A stretch of 64,000 bases of DNA, from positions 2,480,001-2,544,000 of the forward strand of contig NZ_JAPPRA010000001.1 in NCBI RefSeq assembly GCF_026672375.1, written 5' to 3'. A program made the translations under genes and the position numbers. Source of the stretch: Caulobacter sp. SL161 (lineage in GTDB: Bacteria; Pseudomonadota; Alphaproteobacteria; Caulobacterales; Caulobacteraceae). The notes under the pieces are model-generated. The model did not search any database, was not told the origin of the DNA, and saw nothing but the letters and a program-made list of their open reading frames with translations. Positions 6,557 to 14,885 of the stretch are shown one piece after another. Within the stretch, counting starts at the first letter, position 1; each line of letters starts with the position of its first letter.

Positions 6557-9289
6557 TTAGAAGGTTTTTTGGAGCGAAACGCCGATGATGCGCGGCTCGG
6601 TGAAGACCGCGTTGGCGACCTGGCCGAGCGCTTCGTCCATCAGAAACACGTCGGTGATCGCACGCTTGTTGAAGACGTTCTTCACGTAGCCCTCGATCTC
6701 AAGGCCACGCTCGTCATTGACCAGGCGGAACGACAGGTTGGCGTTCGCCCAGCCCTTGAGCTGGTCCACCTTGCTGTTGAAGACCCGGGCGTAGGAGTCG
6801 CCTTGGCGGTAGTAGTCGCCGCGCACCGTGCCTTCCCAGCCGTCCAGGACGTCGAACGAGTACTGAGCGCCGATCGAGGCCGTCCAGTTCGGCGAACCCG
6901 GCAGCTCGTTGCCCTTCAGCTTGGCCGCCACGCCGTCCGTCGGGGTCACGCCGAACGAGGTGGCGAAGCTTCCCGAGCAGGCGCCCAGCAGCGCCGCAGG
7001 GTTGCCCGAGACACCGGCGACCGTGGCCGCGCCAGGCGCTTGCTGAATGACCGCCAGCAGGTTGGCCAGGGCGGCCGTCGGCACCACGCAGCCCGCCGCG
7101 CCCGAGGTCTTGACGAGCGTCAGGTTCGCATTGCCGCCGGTGCGGTTCATCGGATCGATCGACTCGCCGTTCTTGATCTTGGTGTCCAGCAGACCCAGCG
7201 TGCCGTTCATCCGGAAGCGCTTGACCGGTTCCCACACGGCTTCCAGCTCGATGCCCTTGATCTCGGCGTCGATGTTCTCGGTCACCGAGATCCGGTTCAC
7301 GAACTTCGAGATCTGGTAGCCCTTGTAATCGTAGAAGAACGCCGAGCCGTTCAGGATCAGGGCGCCGCCCAGCAGGGTGTTCTTGGTCCCCACTTCGAAG
7401 GCGTTGACATATTCCGGCTCGTAGAACGGCCGCAGGGTCGCGACCTGACCGATGTTGTTCGGACCGCCGCCCTTATAGCCGCGCGAATAGAACGCGTAGA
7501 CCAAGGTGTCGTCGGTGAAGCCCAGGTCCGGCTTCCAGTCGAAGCCTGCGCGACCGGTGAACTTCTTGAACTCGGCGGTCAGCTGAGGCGGCGTTCCTGG
7601 CGTCAGGCCGCTGCCCGGGGTCAGCAGTTTGACTGGGAAGTTGTCGAGCGTCTTCTTGTCGTCGGTGTAGCGTAGGCCCACCGTGAACTTCAGCTCCGGC
7701 GTGGCCTCATAGTAGACCTCGCCGAACAGGGCGTTCGAATCCAGGTGATAGGGCTGGAAGCTCAGATAGTTGCCGTGGCCCTGGCCGGTCGGCACACGGT
7801 TCGGATCGATATAGACGCAGCTCCCGCCCGGGGCGCAGTTCGCCCCGCCATTGGCCACCATCGCCGCGTAGGTGAAGGCGTTCGACATGATGTAGAACGA
7901 CTGGACCACGTCATAGCGCAGCGCCAGACCGCCGAGGCTGAAGTTGAACGGACCGTCGAAGCTCGACTGCAAGCGCAGTTCCTGGCTCCACTGGCGGGAC
8001 GGCGTGGTGATGCGGTCCGAAACCGACATGCGGTTGGACGCGCCCAACTGCGGATCATTCACCAGACCGCCCGGCGCCAGGGTGGTGCTGTTGAACACCG
8101 TCGAGGCCTGGAAGCGGTTCATCTCCTGGCGCGCGTCCAGCTCGCCGTCGTAATATGACGTCAGCGAGTTGAGCTGCAGCTTGTCATTGATGTCCCACGC
8201 CACATTCAGCGTGAAGACGTCTTCCTCGGCGCGATAGTAGGGGTTCTTCGCCGAGTCGATGACGTCCAGGCCCTTTGGCTGGGTTCCGCCATAGACGTCG
8301 CCGCTGGTCAGGCCCCGCGCGAAGCCGATGATGCCGTACAGGGTGGCCAGTGAGTTGGGCGTGCCATAGGCGGCGGCGTTGTACACCGAAGCGTCGGCGC
8401 AACCCGCGCTCAGGAAGCCGCGAACCGTAGCGTTGGTGATGGCGGTGCCGCCCACAGAGCTTGGACCGTTGTCGCGCGTGCACAGCCCCTTGCCGGTGCG
8501 CAGGCGGCTGTCACGCTCCTTGAAGTGCTGCCAGACGAAGTTGGCGTCGATCGTCGAGGTCGGGCGCCAGCGCAGGCTGGCCCGGAACGAATAGAGGTCG
8601 CGGTCATCGACCTTGTCGCCCGTACCCAGGTTGTCGACGAAACCCCCGCGGTTCAAGGTCGCGCCGGCCAGGCGCAGGTCCAGCTTGTCGGCGACCAGCG
8701 GGACATTGATCATCCCCCGCAGCTTGCGGCCGTCATAGTTGCTGACCTCGGCGCGCAGCATACCTTCGAACTCGCCGGTGGGCTTGGCGCTCAGGACATT
8801 GACCACGCCGCCGGTGGCGTTGCGTCCGTAGAGCGTGCCTTGCGGACCCCGCAGGACTTCGACGCGCTCGACGTCGAAGAACTCAGCTTCGAACAGCCGG
8901 TTGGACGTCAGAGGCGCGCCGTTGAAGTGGACACCCGTGGAGCTGTCGCCGGTCACGGCCGTCTGCTTGGTGCCGATGCCGCGGATCTGGAAGTTGTAGC
9001 CGCTGTAGAAGCTCTTGGCGAAGGTGACGTTCGGAATCGCCAGCTGCAGGTTCGGACCGCCGTCGATTTTCTGTCGGCTCAGCGTGTCGTTGGAGAAGGC
9101 CGAGACGGCGATCGGCACGTCCTGCAGTTTTTCCTCGCGGCGCTGGGCGGTGACGACCAGTTCATCGATGGTCACGCCGTCCTGCGGCGCGGGGGCGGTC
9201 TGGGCTGCGGCGGGCAAGGCCAGGACCAAGGAGAGTGTCGAGGCGCCGGCCAGCAAGGCCCCACGGCGTAAGGTCTGCGAGATCACCAT
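6557..9289 (-). CDS. TonB-dependent outer-membrane receptor
   Basis: 910 residues. A Sec signal peptide (ISQTLRRGALLAGA...ALPAAAQ) is followed by a TonB-box-like IDELVVTAQRREEKLQDVP. A plug domain comes next (LRGPQGTLYGRNATGGVVNV), then a long beta-barrel ending in the C-terminal Phe. The open frame continues 56 codons upstream, but the signal peptide fixes the start at 9289. Such receptors import scarce or hydrophobic substrates across the outer membrane; many alphaproteobacterial catabolic islands for terpenoids, steroids or aromatics carry one. It is monocistronic with its own palindrome (9419-9432) upstream. Confidence 0.95.
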   Translation of the reverse strand: MVISQTLRRGALLAGASTLSLVLALPAAAQTAPAPQDGVTIDELVVTAQRREEKLQDVPIAVSAFSNDTLSRQKIDGGPNLQLAIPNVTFAKSFYSGYNFQIRGIGTKQTAVTGDSSTGVHFNGAPLTSNRLFEAEFFDVERVEVLRGPQGTLYGRNATGGVVNVLSAKPTGEFEGMLRAEVSNYDGRKLRGMINVPLVADKLDLRLAGATLNRGGFVDNLGTGDKVDDRDLYSFRASLRWRPTSTIDANFVWQHFKERDSRLRTGKGLCTRDNGPSSVGGTAITNATVRGFLSAGCADASVYNAAAYGTPNSLATLYGIIGFARGLTSGDVYGGTQPKGLDVIDSAKNPYYRAEEDVFTLNVAWDINDKLQLNSLTSYYDGELDARQEMNRFQASTVFNSTTLAPGGLVNDPQLGASNRMSVSDRITTPSRQWSQELRLQSSFDGPFNFSLGGLALRYDVVQSFYIMSNAFTYAAMVANGGANCAPGGSCVYIDPNRVPTGQGHGNYLSFQPYHLDSNALFGEVYYEATPELKFTVGLRYTDDKKTLDNFPVKLLTPGSGLTPGTPPQLTAEFKKFTGRAGFDWKPDLGFTDDTLVYAFYSRGYKGGGPNNIGQVATLRPFYEPEYVNAFEVGTKNTLLGGALILNGSAFFYDYKGYQISKFVNRISVTENIDAEIKGIELEAVWEPVKRFRMNGTLGLLDTKIKNGESIDPMNRTGGNANLTLVKTSGAAGCVVPTAALANLLAVIQQAPGAATVAGVSGNPAALLGACSGSFATSFGVTPTDGVAAKLKGNELPGSPNWTASIGAQYSFDVLDGWEGTVRGDYYRQGDSYARVFNSKVDQLKGWANANLSFRLVNDERGLEIEGYVKNVFNKRAITDVFLMDEALGQVANAVFTEPRIIGVSLQKTF

Positions 9290-9418
9290 TCGTTTCCCCC
9301 AATAAGCTTCCGCGCGACGCGGGCTCATCTGTGATTGTTGCAACGCTGCTCGAGCGTCTTTGTTAGGGAGCCGGGGCGAATGAGATCTGGCCAGACCGGG
9401 GGGTAGAGGGGTCTGAAT

Positions 9419-9432
9419 ATCGCAAACGCGAT
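9419..9432. promoter_or_regulatory. Operator-like palindrome, site 3 of 7
   Basis: ATCGC-AAAC-GCGAT, perfect arms, 130 bp upstream of the TonB receptor start. Both arms carry the G/C variant seen in single arms of other sites. Confidence 0.65.
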
Positions 9433-9532
9433 AATTGAGATGAACCGCCGCCATCACTCATCGAGGCCACGCGCTTGCGGCTTTTGCGCGCCTTACGCCG
9501 ACCGGGCCTGCCGCGTCCAGGGGCTGGACAAC

Positions 9533-9546
9533 ATCACATATGTGCT
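9533..9546. promoter_or_regulatory. Operator-like palindrome, site 4 of 7
   Basis: ATCAC-ATAT-GTGCT, one mismatch in the right arm, 80 bp upstream of the IclR start. This suggests autoregulation. Confidence 0.6.
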
Positions 9547-9626
9547 GAAACGCTGGGCGCAGCGGTAGCGCGACGCTCTAAGGCGCTGCGCTGGCAGACT
9601 GAACCGCCACCAGCTGGAACCTGAAA

Positions 9627-10400
9627 ATGCGCCGAGACCCGATCAAATCCGCTGCGCGCACCCTGGAGATTCTGGAGCTGTTCCAGGAGCAGCGCGCGCC
9701 TCTGCGGCTGACCTACATTTTCGAGAAACTCGGCTATCCCCAATCCAGCACCACCACCCTGCTCAAGAGCATGGTCGTTCTGGGCTACCTCAACTACGAC
9801 CGCGCCTCGCGTACCTACTTCCCGACGCCGCGCGTGGCGGCCCTGGGTGACTGGGTCAATCACCACCTGTTCGGATCAGGCGATCTTGATCGTCTGGTCA
9901 AGAGCATCTTCGAGCAGACCAATGAGACGGTGGTGATCTCGTCTCAAAACGACATCTTCATCCAGCACCTGCGTATCGTGCAGCCCAGCCATCCGCACAA
10001 GATCGCGATGACCGAGGGCAGCATGCGGGTGCTGCCGCACTCGGCGGCAGGCCTCGTCCTGATGAGCCAGATGCCGAGCAAGGCGGTCGACAAGCTGTGC
10101 CGGCACATCAACGCCTACCTTGGCGGGACCAGCGATCGGATCGATATCGGCCAGTTGCAGGAGCAACTGACCTGGGTTCGCCGGGAAGGCTATAGCCTCC
10201 TGGCCGCCTTCCCGTTCCCCAACGCGGCCGGTATCGCCATGCCCCTGCCCGCCGCCCCGCACGGTGTGCAGCTGACGCTCGGCGTCGGCGGCCTCAACAG
10301 CCGTATCGCCCGCCATAAGAGCGAGATCGTCGCGATCATGAAGGCGGGCGTGGCCGACTACGCCGAAAGTCTCAGGCACTATTCAGCGCCCGAGGCCTGA
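9627..10400 (+). CDS. IclR family transcriptional regulator
   Basis: 257 residues. An N-terminal winged helix-turn-helix (about residues 5-65: SAARTLEILELFQE...YPQSSTTTLLKSMVVLGYLNYD) is followed by an IclR effector-binding domain (GSMRVLPHSAAGLVLMSQ, then the AGIAMPLP region). IclR proteins bind short palindromes near promoters and respond to catabolic intermediates. It sits in the middle of the catabolic block, and it is the only dedicated regulator between 1 and 20 kb, so it is the best candidate to bind the seven ATCAC-N4-GYGAT sites. Whether it represses or activates cannot be told. Confidence 0.9.
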   Translation: MRRDPIKSAARTLEILELFQEQRAPLRLTYIFEKLGYPQSSTTTLLKSMVVLGYLNYDRASRTYFPTPRVAALGDWVNHHLFGSGDLDRLVKSIFEQTNETVVISSQNDIFIQHLRIVQPSHPHKIAMTEGSMRVLPHSAAGLVLMSQMPSKAVDKLCRHINAYLGGTSDRIDIGQLQEQLTWVRREGYSLLAAFPFPNAAGIAMPLPAAPHGVQLTLGVGGLNSRIARHKSEIVAIMKAGVADYAESLRHYSAPEA

Positions 10401-10408
10401 GGCCGGCT

Positions 10409-12043
10409 TCAGGCCGGCTCGGCGAGGTAGTCGCGATAGGTCTCGCGCAGCTTGGCCTTCAACAGCTTGCCGGTCGCCGTATGCGGCAGACTATCGACGA
10501 TCACCACGTCGTCGGGCACCTGCCAGCGCGCCACGCGCGAGGCCAGAAACTTCAGAATGTCGTCCTTGTCGGGCGTCGTCTCCGGAGCCGGTACGATGAT
10601 CAGCAGCGGGCGCTCCTGCCACTTGGGATGCGGCACACCGATGACCGCAGCCTCGCGAATGTCGGGATGCGCGATGGCGACGTTCTCAAGGTCGACCGAC
10701 GAAATCCATTCGCCACCGGACTTGATGATGTCCTTCGAACGGTCCGTCAGCTGCAGGTAGCCGTTGGGATGGATCTTGGCGACGTCGCCGGTGGGGAACC
10801 AACCATCCTCGGTGGTGGCCGGCGTATCGGCCTTGAAGTAGCGCTTCACGACCCAGGGCCCTCGAACCTGAAGGTCGCCCACGGCCACGCCGTCGTGAGG
10901 CGCGACCACGCCGTCGGCGTCGACGATCCGCAGCTCGACGCCATAAATGGCCCGGCCCTGCAGAGCCTGCACGTCATATCGCGCCTGACGATCGAGGAAG
11001 GCGTGCTCGGGCAGAGGGGTCCCGATCGTGGCCAGCGGACTCGTCTCGGTCATGCCCCAGGCATGGATGACATAGACGCCCAGCATGTAGTCGAAGCGCT
11101 CGATCATGCTGCGGGGCGCGGCGGAACCGCCGACCAGGATCCGCTCCAGCGCCAGCCCTGCAAGATCGAGTTCCTCACGATGGGTGACGAGATAGTCGAG
11201 AAAGCCCAGCCAGACCGTCGGAACGCCCAGGCTGAAAGTGCAGCGCTCGGCTCGCATCAGGTTGAACAGGTTCTCGCCGTCGACGGCGGCGCCGGGCAGG
11301 ACAAGCTTGGCCCCGCACATGGCGGCGCTGAAGGGAATGCCCCAAGCGTTGACGTGGAACAACGGCGTCACCAGCAGGATGCTGTCGCGGCGAGAGATCG
11401 CCATGCCGTCCGCGCCCGTCGCCACGAAGGCGTGCAGGGCCAACGAACGGTGGCTGTAGAGCACGCCCTTGGGATCGCCCGTGGTGCCCGAGGTGTAGCA
11501 GAGAATGGCGCCGGCGTTCTCGGGAACAACGGTCCACGGCGCGTCCTCGGCCTCGGGCGCGAGCAGGTCTTCATAGGCGATCAGATTGGGCAGGCGCAGG
11601 CTGGGCATGTCACCCGCGCTGGACAGGCAGACATAGGTTTCGACCTGCGGCGCCTGGTCGACCAGGGTCTCCAGCAGGGGTCCGAAGGCCGGATCAAAGA
11701 ACACGATACGGTTCTCGGCGTGACGCAGAATGAAGGCGATCTGCTCAGGAAAGAGACGCGGATTGACGGTGTTCAGGATTCCTCCCGCCCCGGTGGCGCC
11801 GTAGTACAGTTCCAGGTGTCGGGCGCTGTTGAGGGCCAGGCTGGCGACGCGGTCGCCTTCCACAAGGCCGCGTCCGCGCAGGGCGGCCGCCAGCTGGCGG
11901 GCGCGGCGCGCGACGCCGGCGTAGTTGGTGCGGGTCGTCCCGCCGGGGTCCTTGGAGACGATCTCGACCTCGCCATGGAAACGTGCGGCGTGATCAAGGA
12001 GCGAGGACAACGTCAGCGGCGTATCCTGCATCAGGCCGAGCAT
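10409..12043 (-). CDS. Fatty-acyl/medium-chain acyl-CoA synthetase (AMP-binding)
   Basis: 544 residues, full length for the ANL superfamily. The AMP-binding P-loop motif CYTSGTTGDPKGV, the HAWGMTETSP motif, the GDVAKIHPNGYLQLTDRSKD hinge region and the C-terminal catalytic Lys in TGKLLKAKLR are present. It activates a carboxylic acid to its CoA thioester before beta-oxidation. I chose the ATG at 12043, preceded by AGGAAA, over the in-frame start at 12082. It converges on the IclR gene with only eight bases between them and shares a divergent promoter region, with an operator-like site, with the gene at 12286. Confidence 0.9.
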   Translation of the reverse strand: MLGLMQDTPLTLSSLLDHAARFHGEVEIVSKDPGGTTRTNYAGVARRARQLAAALRGRGLVEGDRVASLALNSARHLELYYGATGAGGILNTVNPRLFPEQIAFILRHAENRIVFFDPAFGPLLETLVDQAPQVETYVCLSSAGDMPSLRLPNLIAYEDLLAPEAEDAPWTVVPENAGAILCYTSGTTGDPKGVLYSHRSLALHAFVATGADGMAISRRDSILLVTPLFHVNAWGIPFSAAMCGAKLVLPGAAVDGENLFNLMRAERCTFSLGVPTVWLGFLDYLVTHREELDLAGLALERILVGGSAAPRSMIERFDYMLGVYVIHAWGMTETSPLATIGTPLPEHAFLDRQARYDVQALQGRAIYGVELRIVDADGVVAPHDGVAVGDLQVRGPWVVKRYFKADTPATTEDGWFPTGDVAKIHPNGYLQLTDRSKDIIKSGGEWISSVDLENVAIAHPDIREAAVIGVPHPKWQERPLLIIVPAPETTPDKDDILKFLASRVARWQVPDDVVIVDSLPHTATGKLLKAKLRETYRDYLAEPA

Positions 12044-12131
12044 GGCTTTTCCTGTATCCGGTGGTCTTTGAACCCGGACCATAGGGACGGATCACGCGTC
12101 GCCCGGTGGCGGTGTCGCTGGGCCGTCGCTT

Positions 12132-12145
12132 TTCACATACGCGAT
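12132..12145. promoter_or_regulatory. Operator-like palindrome, site 5 of 7
   Basis: TTCAC-ATAC-GCGAT, in the divergent region between the acyl-CoA ligase and the crotonase-HAD fusion. It is imperfect as an inverted repeat but matches the consensus at 13 of 14 positions, counting Y/R variants. Confidence 0.6.
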
Positions 12146-12285
12146 ACTCGCAGGAGCGACCGAAGCGCGACTTTAACCCTTCGCGCGCGCGTGCTGTTGT
12201 CGCTGCAGGCAAATGCTTCGGCATGCGCCAGACCGGAAAACAACCGCTCAAAGCGGAATGCGGCACGCGACCGGTTGGAGGAAAC

Positions 12286-13791
12286 ATGGGAACGGAAACG
12301 ACCCGCCCGTTTGCGCAAGGGACGCTGGCTGGCCTGTCCATCAGCGCCGGAATGACGCTTCGCCGTGGCGTGGCTCAGTGGAAGCTGGACTGCCCGCCGC
12401 CGTGCAGTTGGGACGCCGCGCACGCCGAGGCCTTCATGCGAGCGGTCGCCGCTTTGGGCGAAGACCCGGCAGTCTGCGCCATCGTGCTGTCCGGCCGTCG
12501 CCTGTTCAACGATGTTCTGGCCGCTCGGACCGCACCCGACGACGTCCGATCCGTGGTCTATGCGGCGATCGCCAGCTCCAGCAAACCGATCGTGGCCGCA
12601 CTGTCCGGTCCGGTTACGGGTTCGGGCCTGGAGCTGGCTCTGTCCTGCGCCGCTCGGGTGGCGCTGCCCAACGCCACATTCTCGAACCTCGCCCGGAGCG
12701 AGGGTCATCTTCCCTCGGCCGATACCCTGATCCGCTTGGCGCGACTGATCGAAATCGAACGCGCCGCCGATCTGGCCGCCTTCGGCGCGGTCTGGGACAG
12801 CAAGGCCGCCGTCGAGCATGGTCTGGTGGACCTTGTCGCCTCCCGAGATCTCAATCAGGTCGCCGAAAAGCTGGCCGCAAGCCTGAAAGGCGAGCCTCGC
12901 CTTACGCTGACCGCCGAGCCCGAGGTGATCGCCGCCAAGATCTATGGCCTCAGGGCCAAGGTGCGCCGCGAGGCGCCGCAGCAGACCGCGCCGATGACGC
13001 TGCTGCGCGCCATGGAGCTCGCCTGGCAGACGCCAGCCCGCCGCGCGCGCGCCGAGATCGACCGTCTGGACGAAACCTTTGCGGCGTCACCCGAGGCCCA
13101 GGCCTTGACCTATGCCGAGCGCGGCCAGGCCGCCCTGGCCCGGGCCACCGTTCCCGCCGAACTCGCGCATGAGCTGGCCTGGCCTCTGCTGCGCGAGGCC
13201 ATCCATCTGCTCGACGAGGGCGCAACACCCGGCCAGATCGATCGCGAGCTGCAGAAGTTCGGCTTCCGCGTCGCGCCATTCCTGCGCTCGGACCGCGAGG
13301 GGCTCGAAGCGGTGTTCCGCCGTCAGTCGGGCCTGGCCAATGGCGAGGATTGGATCACCTATTCGCCGACCCTCGACCTGATGGCCGACGAAGGCCGGAT
13401 CGGCGGCTCCGATGCGCCAGGCTGGTACCGCCATGGCAGCGATGGTCGCTACACCTTCGAACCGGAAGTCGATCGTCTACTGCAGGCCTCGGCCACCTTT
13501 CAGCGATGTGCGCGCGCCCCGGTCGACGACGAGGTGGTGGTCGAGCGTTGCCTGACGGCAGCGATTAACGGCACGGCGCACGTACTCGAAGCGCACCCGG
13601 ACCTGTCGCCCAGCCTTATCGACGCCATCTGGACCAAGACCTTGGGCTTTCCGAAATGGCGCGGCGGACCGCTTTACATGGCCAGGACAGGGGCCTGCGA
13701 TCCGCTCGCCAGCCTCGAGCGCTGGACCAAGGTACGCAACACGGCCGGCGTCGCCGCCCCGCTGCTGCGCCGGATCATCGCCAAAGCCTGA
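12286..13791 (+). CDS. Crotonase-3-hydroxyacyl-CoA dehydrogenase fusion lacking the NAD-binding domain
   Basis: 501 residues. Residues 20-200 resemble enoyl-CoA hydratase/isomerase (SKPIVAALSGPVTGSGLELALSC). Residues about 300-500 resemble the C-terminal helical repeat of 3-hydroxyacyl-CoA dehydrogenase as found in FadB/FadJ-type multifunctional proteins. Those proteins have about 700 residues and carry a GxGxMG Rossmann domain between these parts; here the linker TYAERGQAALARA leads straight into the helical part and no such motif is seen. The oxyanion-hole and substrate Glu regions of the crotonase part are also atypical (SGRRLFNDVL, SEGHLPSADT). GGAGGAAAC precedes the ATG at 12286, and the open frame upstream is not homologous. 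Activity is uncertain. Confidence 0.78.
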   Translation: MGTETTRPFAQGTLAGLSISAGMTLRRGVAQWKLDCPPPCSWDAAHAEAFMRAVAALGEDPAVCAIVLSGRRLFNDVLAARTAPDDVRSVVYAAIASSSKPIVAALSGPVTGSGLELALSCAARVALPNATFSNLARSEGHLPSADTLIRLARLIEIERAADLAAFGAVWDSKAAVEHGLVDLVASRDLNQVAEKLAASLKGEPRLTLTAEPEVIAAKIYGLRAKVRREAPQQTAPMTLLRAMELAWQTPARRARAEIDRLDETFAASPEAQALTYAERGQAALARATVPAELAHELAWPLLREAIHLLDEGATPGQIDRELQKFGFRVAPFLRSDREGLEAVFRRQSGLANGEDWITYSPTLDLMADEGRIGGSDAPGWYRHGSDGRYTFEPEVDRLLQASATFQRCARAPVDDEVVVERCLTAAINGTAHVLEAHPDLSPSLIDAIWTKTLGFPKWRGGPLYMARTGACDPLASLERWTKVRNTAGVAAPLLRRIIAKA

Positions 13792-13814
13792 CGGCTGGCG
13801 AAATCTCAAAAAGA

Positions 13815-13847
13815 AGAGCCAGCGCCACCCGGTGACGCTGGCTTCTT
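13815..13847. terminator. Hairpin between convergent genes
   Basis: GCCAGCG (13818-13824) and CGCTGGC (13836-13842) form a stem with AAGAAG and TTCTT flanks that extend it. It lies between the convergent stops at 13791 and 13905. Confidence 0.65.
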
Positions 13848-13904
13848 GTTGTCGGAAAGGTCGGCGCGCCGGCGCCCAGCCAATGGGCTGAGCGCCGCAC
13901 TCGG

Positions 13905-14672
13905 TCAACGGCCCTGGAAGACCGGCGGGCGCTTCTCGATGAAGGCTCGAACCGCTTCCTTGGCGTCTTCGCTCTTGGACAGCTTGTAGGTGTTGCCCTG
14001 CTCGTAGCGGTAACCGTCGCGCAGGCTCAGATTGTCGATGACGTTCAGGCTGTCCTTGGCCGCGGCGACGGCGACGGGGCTCTTGCTGGCGATCTCCTTG
14101 GCGATGCCGCGGGCGTAGTCCAGGAACTCCTCGTGCGGCAGCGCCGCTTCAATCAGGCCCCGGCGGTAGAGCTCCTCGGCCGGAACGCGCCATCCCGTCA
14201 GCACCATGCGGCGCGCCAGCGAATGGGGAATGAAGCGCAGGGCGTGCTTGGCGCCGCCGGCCAGGCCCACATCGATCTCGGGAAGACCGAACACCGCCCG
14301 CTCCGAGGCCACGATGATGTCGCAGCTGGCCACGATGCCCAGACCCGCGCCCAGGGCCGCGCCGTTGACGGCCACGACGATCGGCTTGCTGCACTCGACC
14401 ATCGACCAGCTCATCTCACGGGCCATGCGCTGGCGCGCGAAGGCCGTCCCGGCCGGAGCGTCGGGACCCGGGCGGTTCTTCAGATCGGCGCCGGCGCAGA
14501 AGGTCTTGCCCTCGGCCGTCAGCAGCACCGCGCGGACGTCGGGGCTTTCGTTGAAGGCGTCGAACGCCGCCGTCAGCTCCAGCATCATGTCGACGCTCGC
14601 CGAGTTCACCGGCGGGTTGGCCAGCGTCACCGTCGCCACGAAGTCTTCGACCTCAATCTTCAAGCACGACAT
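13905..14672 (-). CDS. Enoyl-CoA hydratase/isomerase family protein
   Basis: 255 residues, a single crotonase domain. The oxyanion-hole segment EGKTFCAGADLK, the KPIVVAVNGAALGAGLGIVASCD stretch and the LPEIDVGLAGGAKH region with a catalytic Glu are normal. Two adjacent ATG codons exist; AAGGAG lies three bases before the first and six before the second, so I prefer 14672. It hydrates or isomerises an unsaturated acyl-CoA, probably the product of the two acyl-CoA dehydrogenases. Unlike the atypical fusion next door, this is a canonical enzyme. An operator-like site lies about 100 bp upstream. Confidence 0.9.
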   Translation of the reverse strand: MSCLKIEVEDFVATVTLANPPVNSASVDMMLELTAAFDAFNESPDVRAVLLTAEGKTFCAGADLKNRPGPDAPAGTAFARQRMAREMSWSMVECSKPIVVAVNGAALGAGLGIVASCDIIVASERAVFGLPEIDVGLAGGAKHALRFIPHSLARRMVLTGWRVPAEELYRRGLIEAALPHEEFLDYARGIAKEIASKSPVAVAAAKDSLNVIDNLSLRDGYRYEQGNTYKLSKSEDAKEAVRAFIEKRPPVFQGR

Positions 14673-14770
14673 CATTTGCTCCTTGCCCAGTCGTCGGTCT
14701 CGGACCGTCTCGTGAACTTGGTAGCCGCTCGCGGCGCGGGGTCTGAATCCGGCCGGGCGGCGCGCGCCAC

Positions 14771-14784
14771 ATCACATAGGCGAT
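14771..14784. promoter_or_regulatory. Operator-like palindrome, site 6 of 7
   Basis: ATCAC-ATAG-GCGAT, between the divergent enoyl-CoA hydratase and double-SDR genes. Identical in all 14 bases to site 7. Confidence 0.7.
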
Positions 14785-14885
14785 ATTGAGCGAACACCCG
14801 GACCGCAGCGCGGCGCGCGGAAGGGCGCTGCTAGGTTTTTCTCGAAGGCCGTCATCCGCGACGCCCACACGAGACAGAGTACGGA

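Larger units (their letters stand above)
9290..9626. other. Divergent intergenic region with two operator-like sites
   Basis: 337 bases between the TonB receptor and the IclR gene. It contains the two palindromes listed separately (9419-9432 and 9533-9546). I see no small gene here; the N-terminal extension of the receptor frame is not protein-like. Confidence 0.6.

Noticed and set aside
10481..12355. Long rightward open frame of 624 codons antisense to the acyl-CoA ligase
   Set aside because: High-GC mirror frame without motifs; the leftward frame encodes a canonical ligase.
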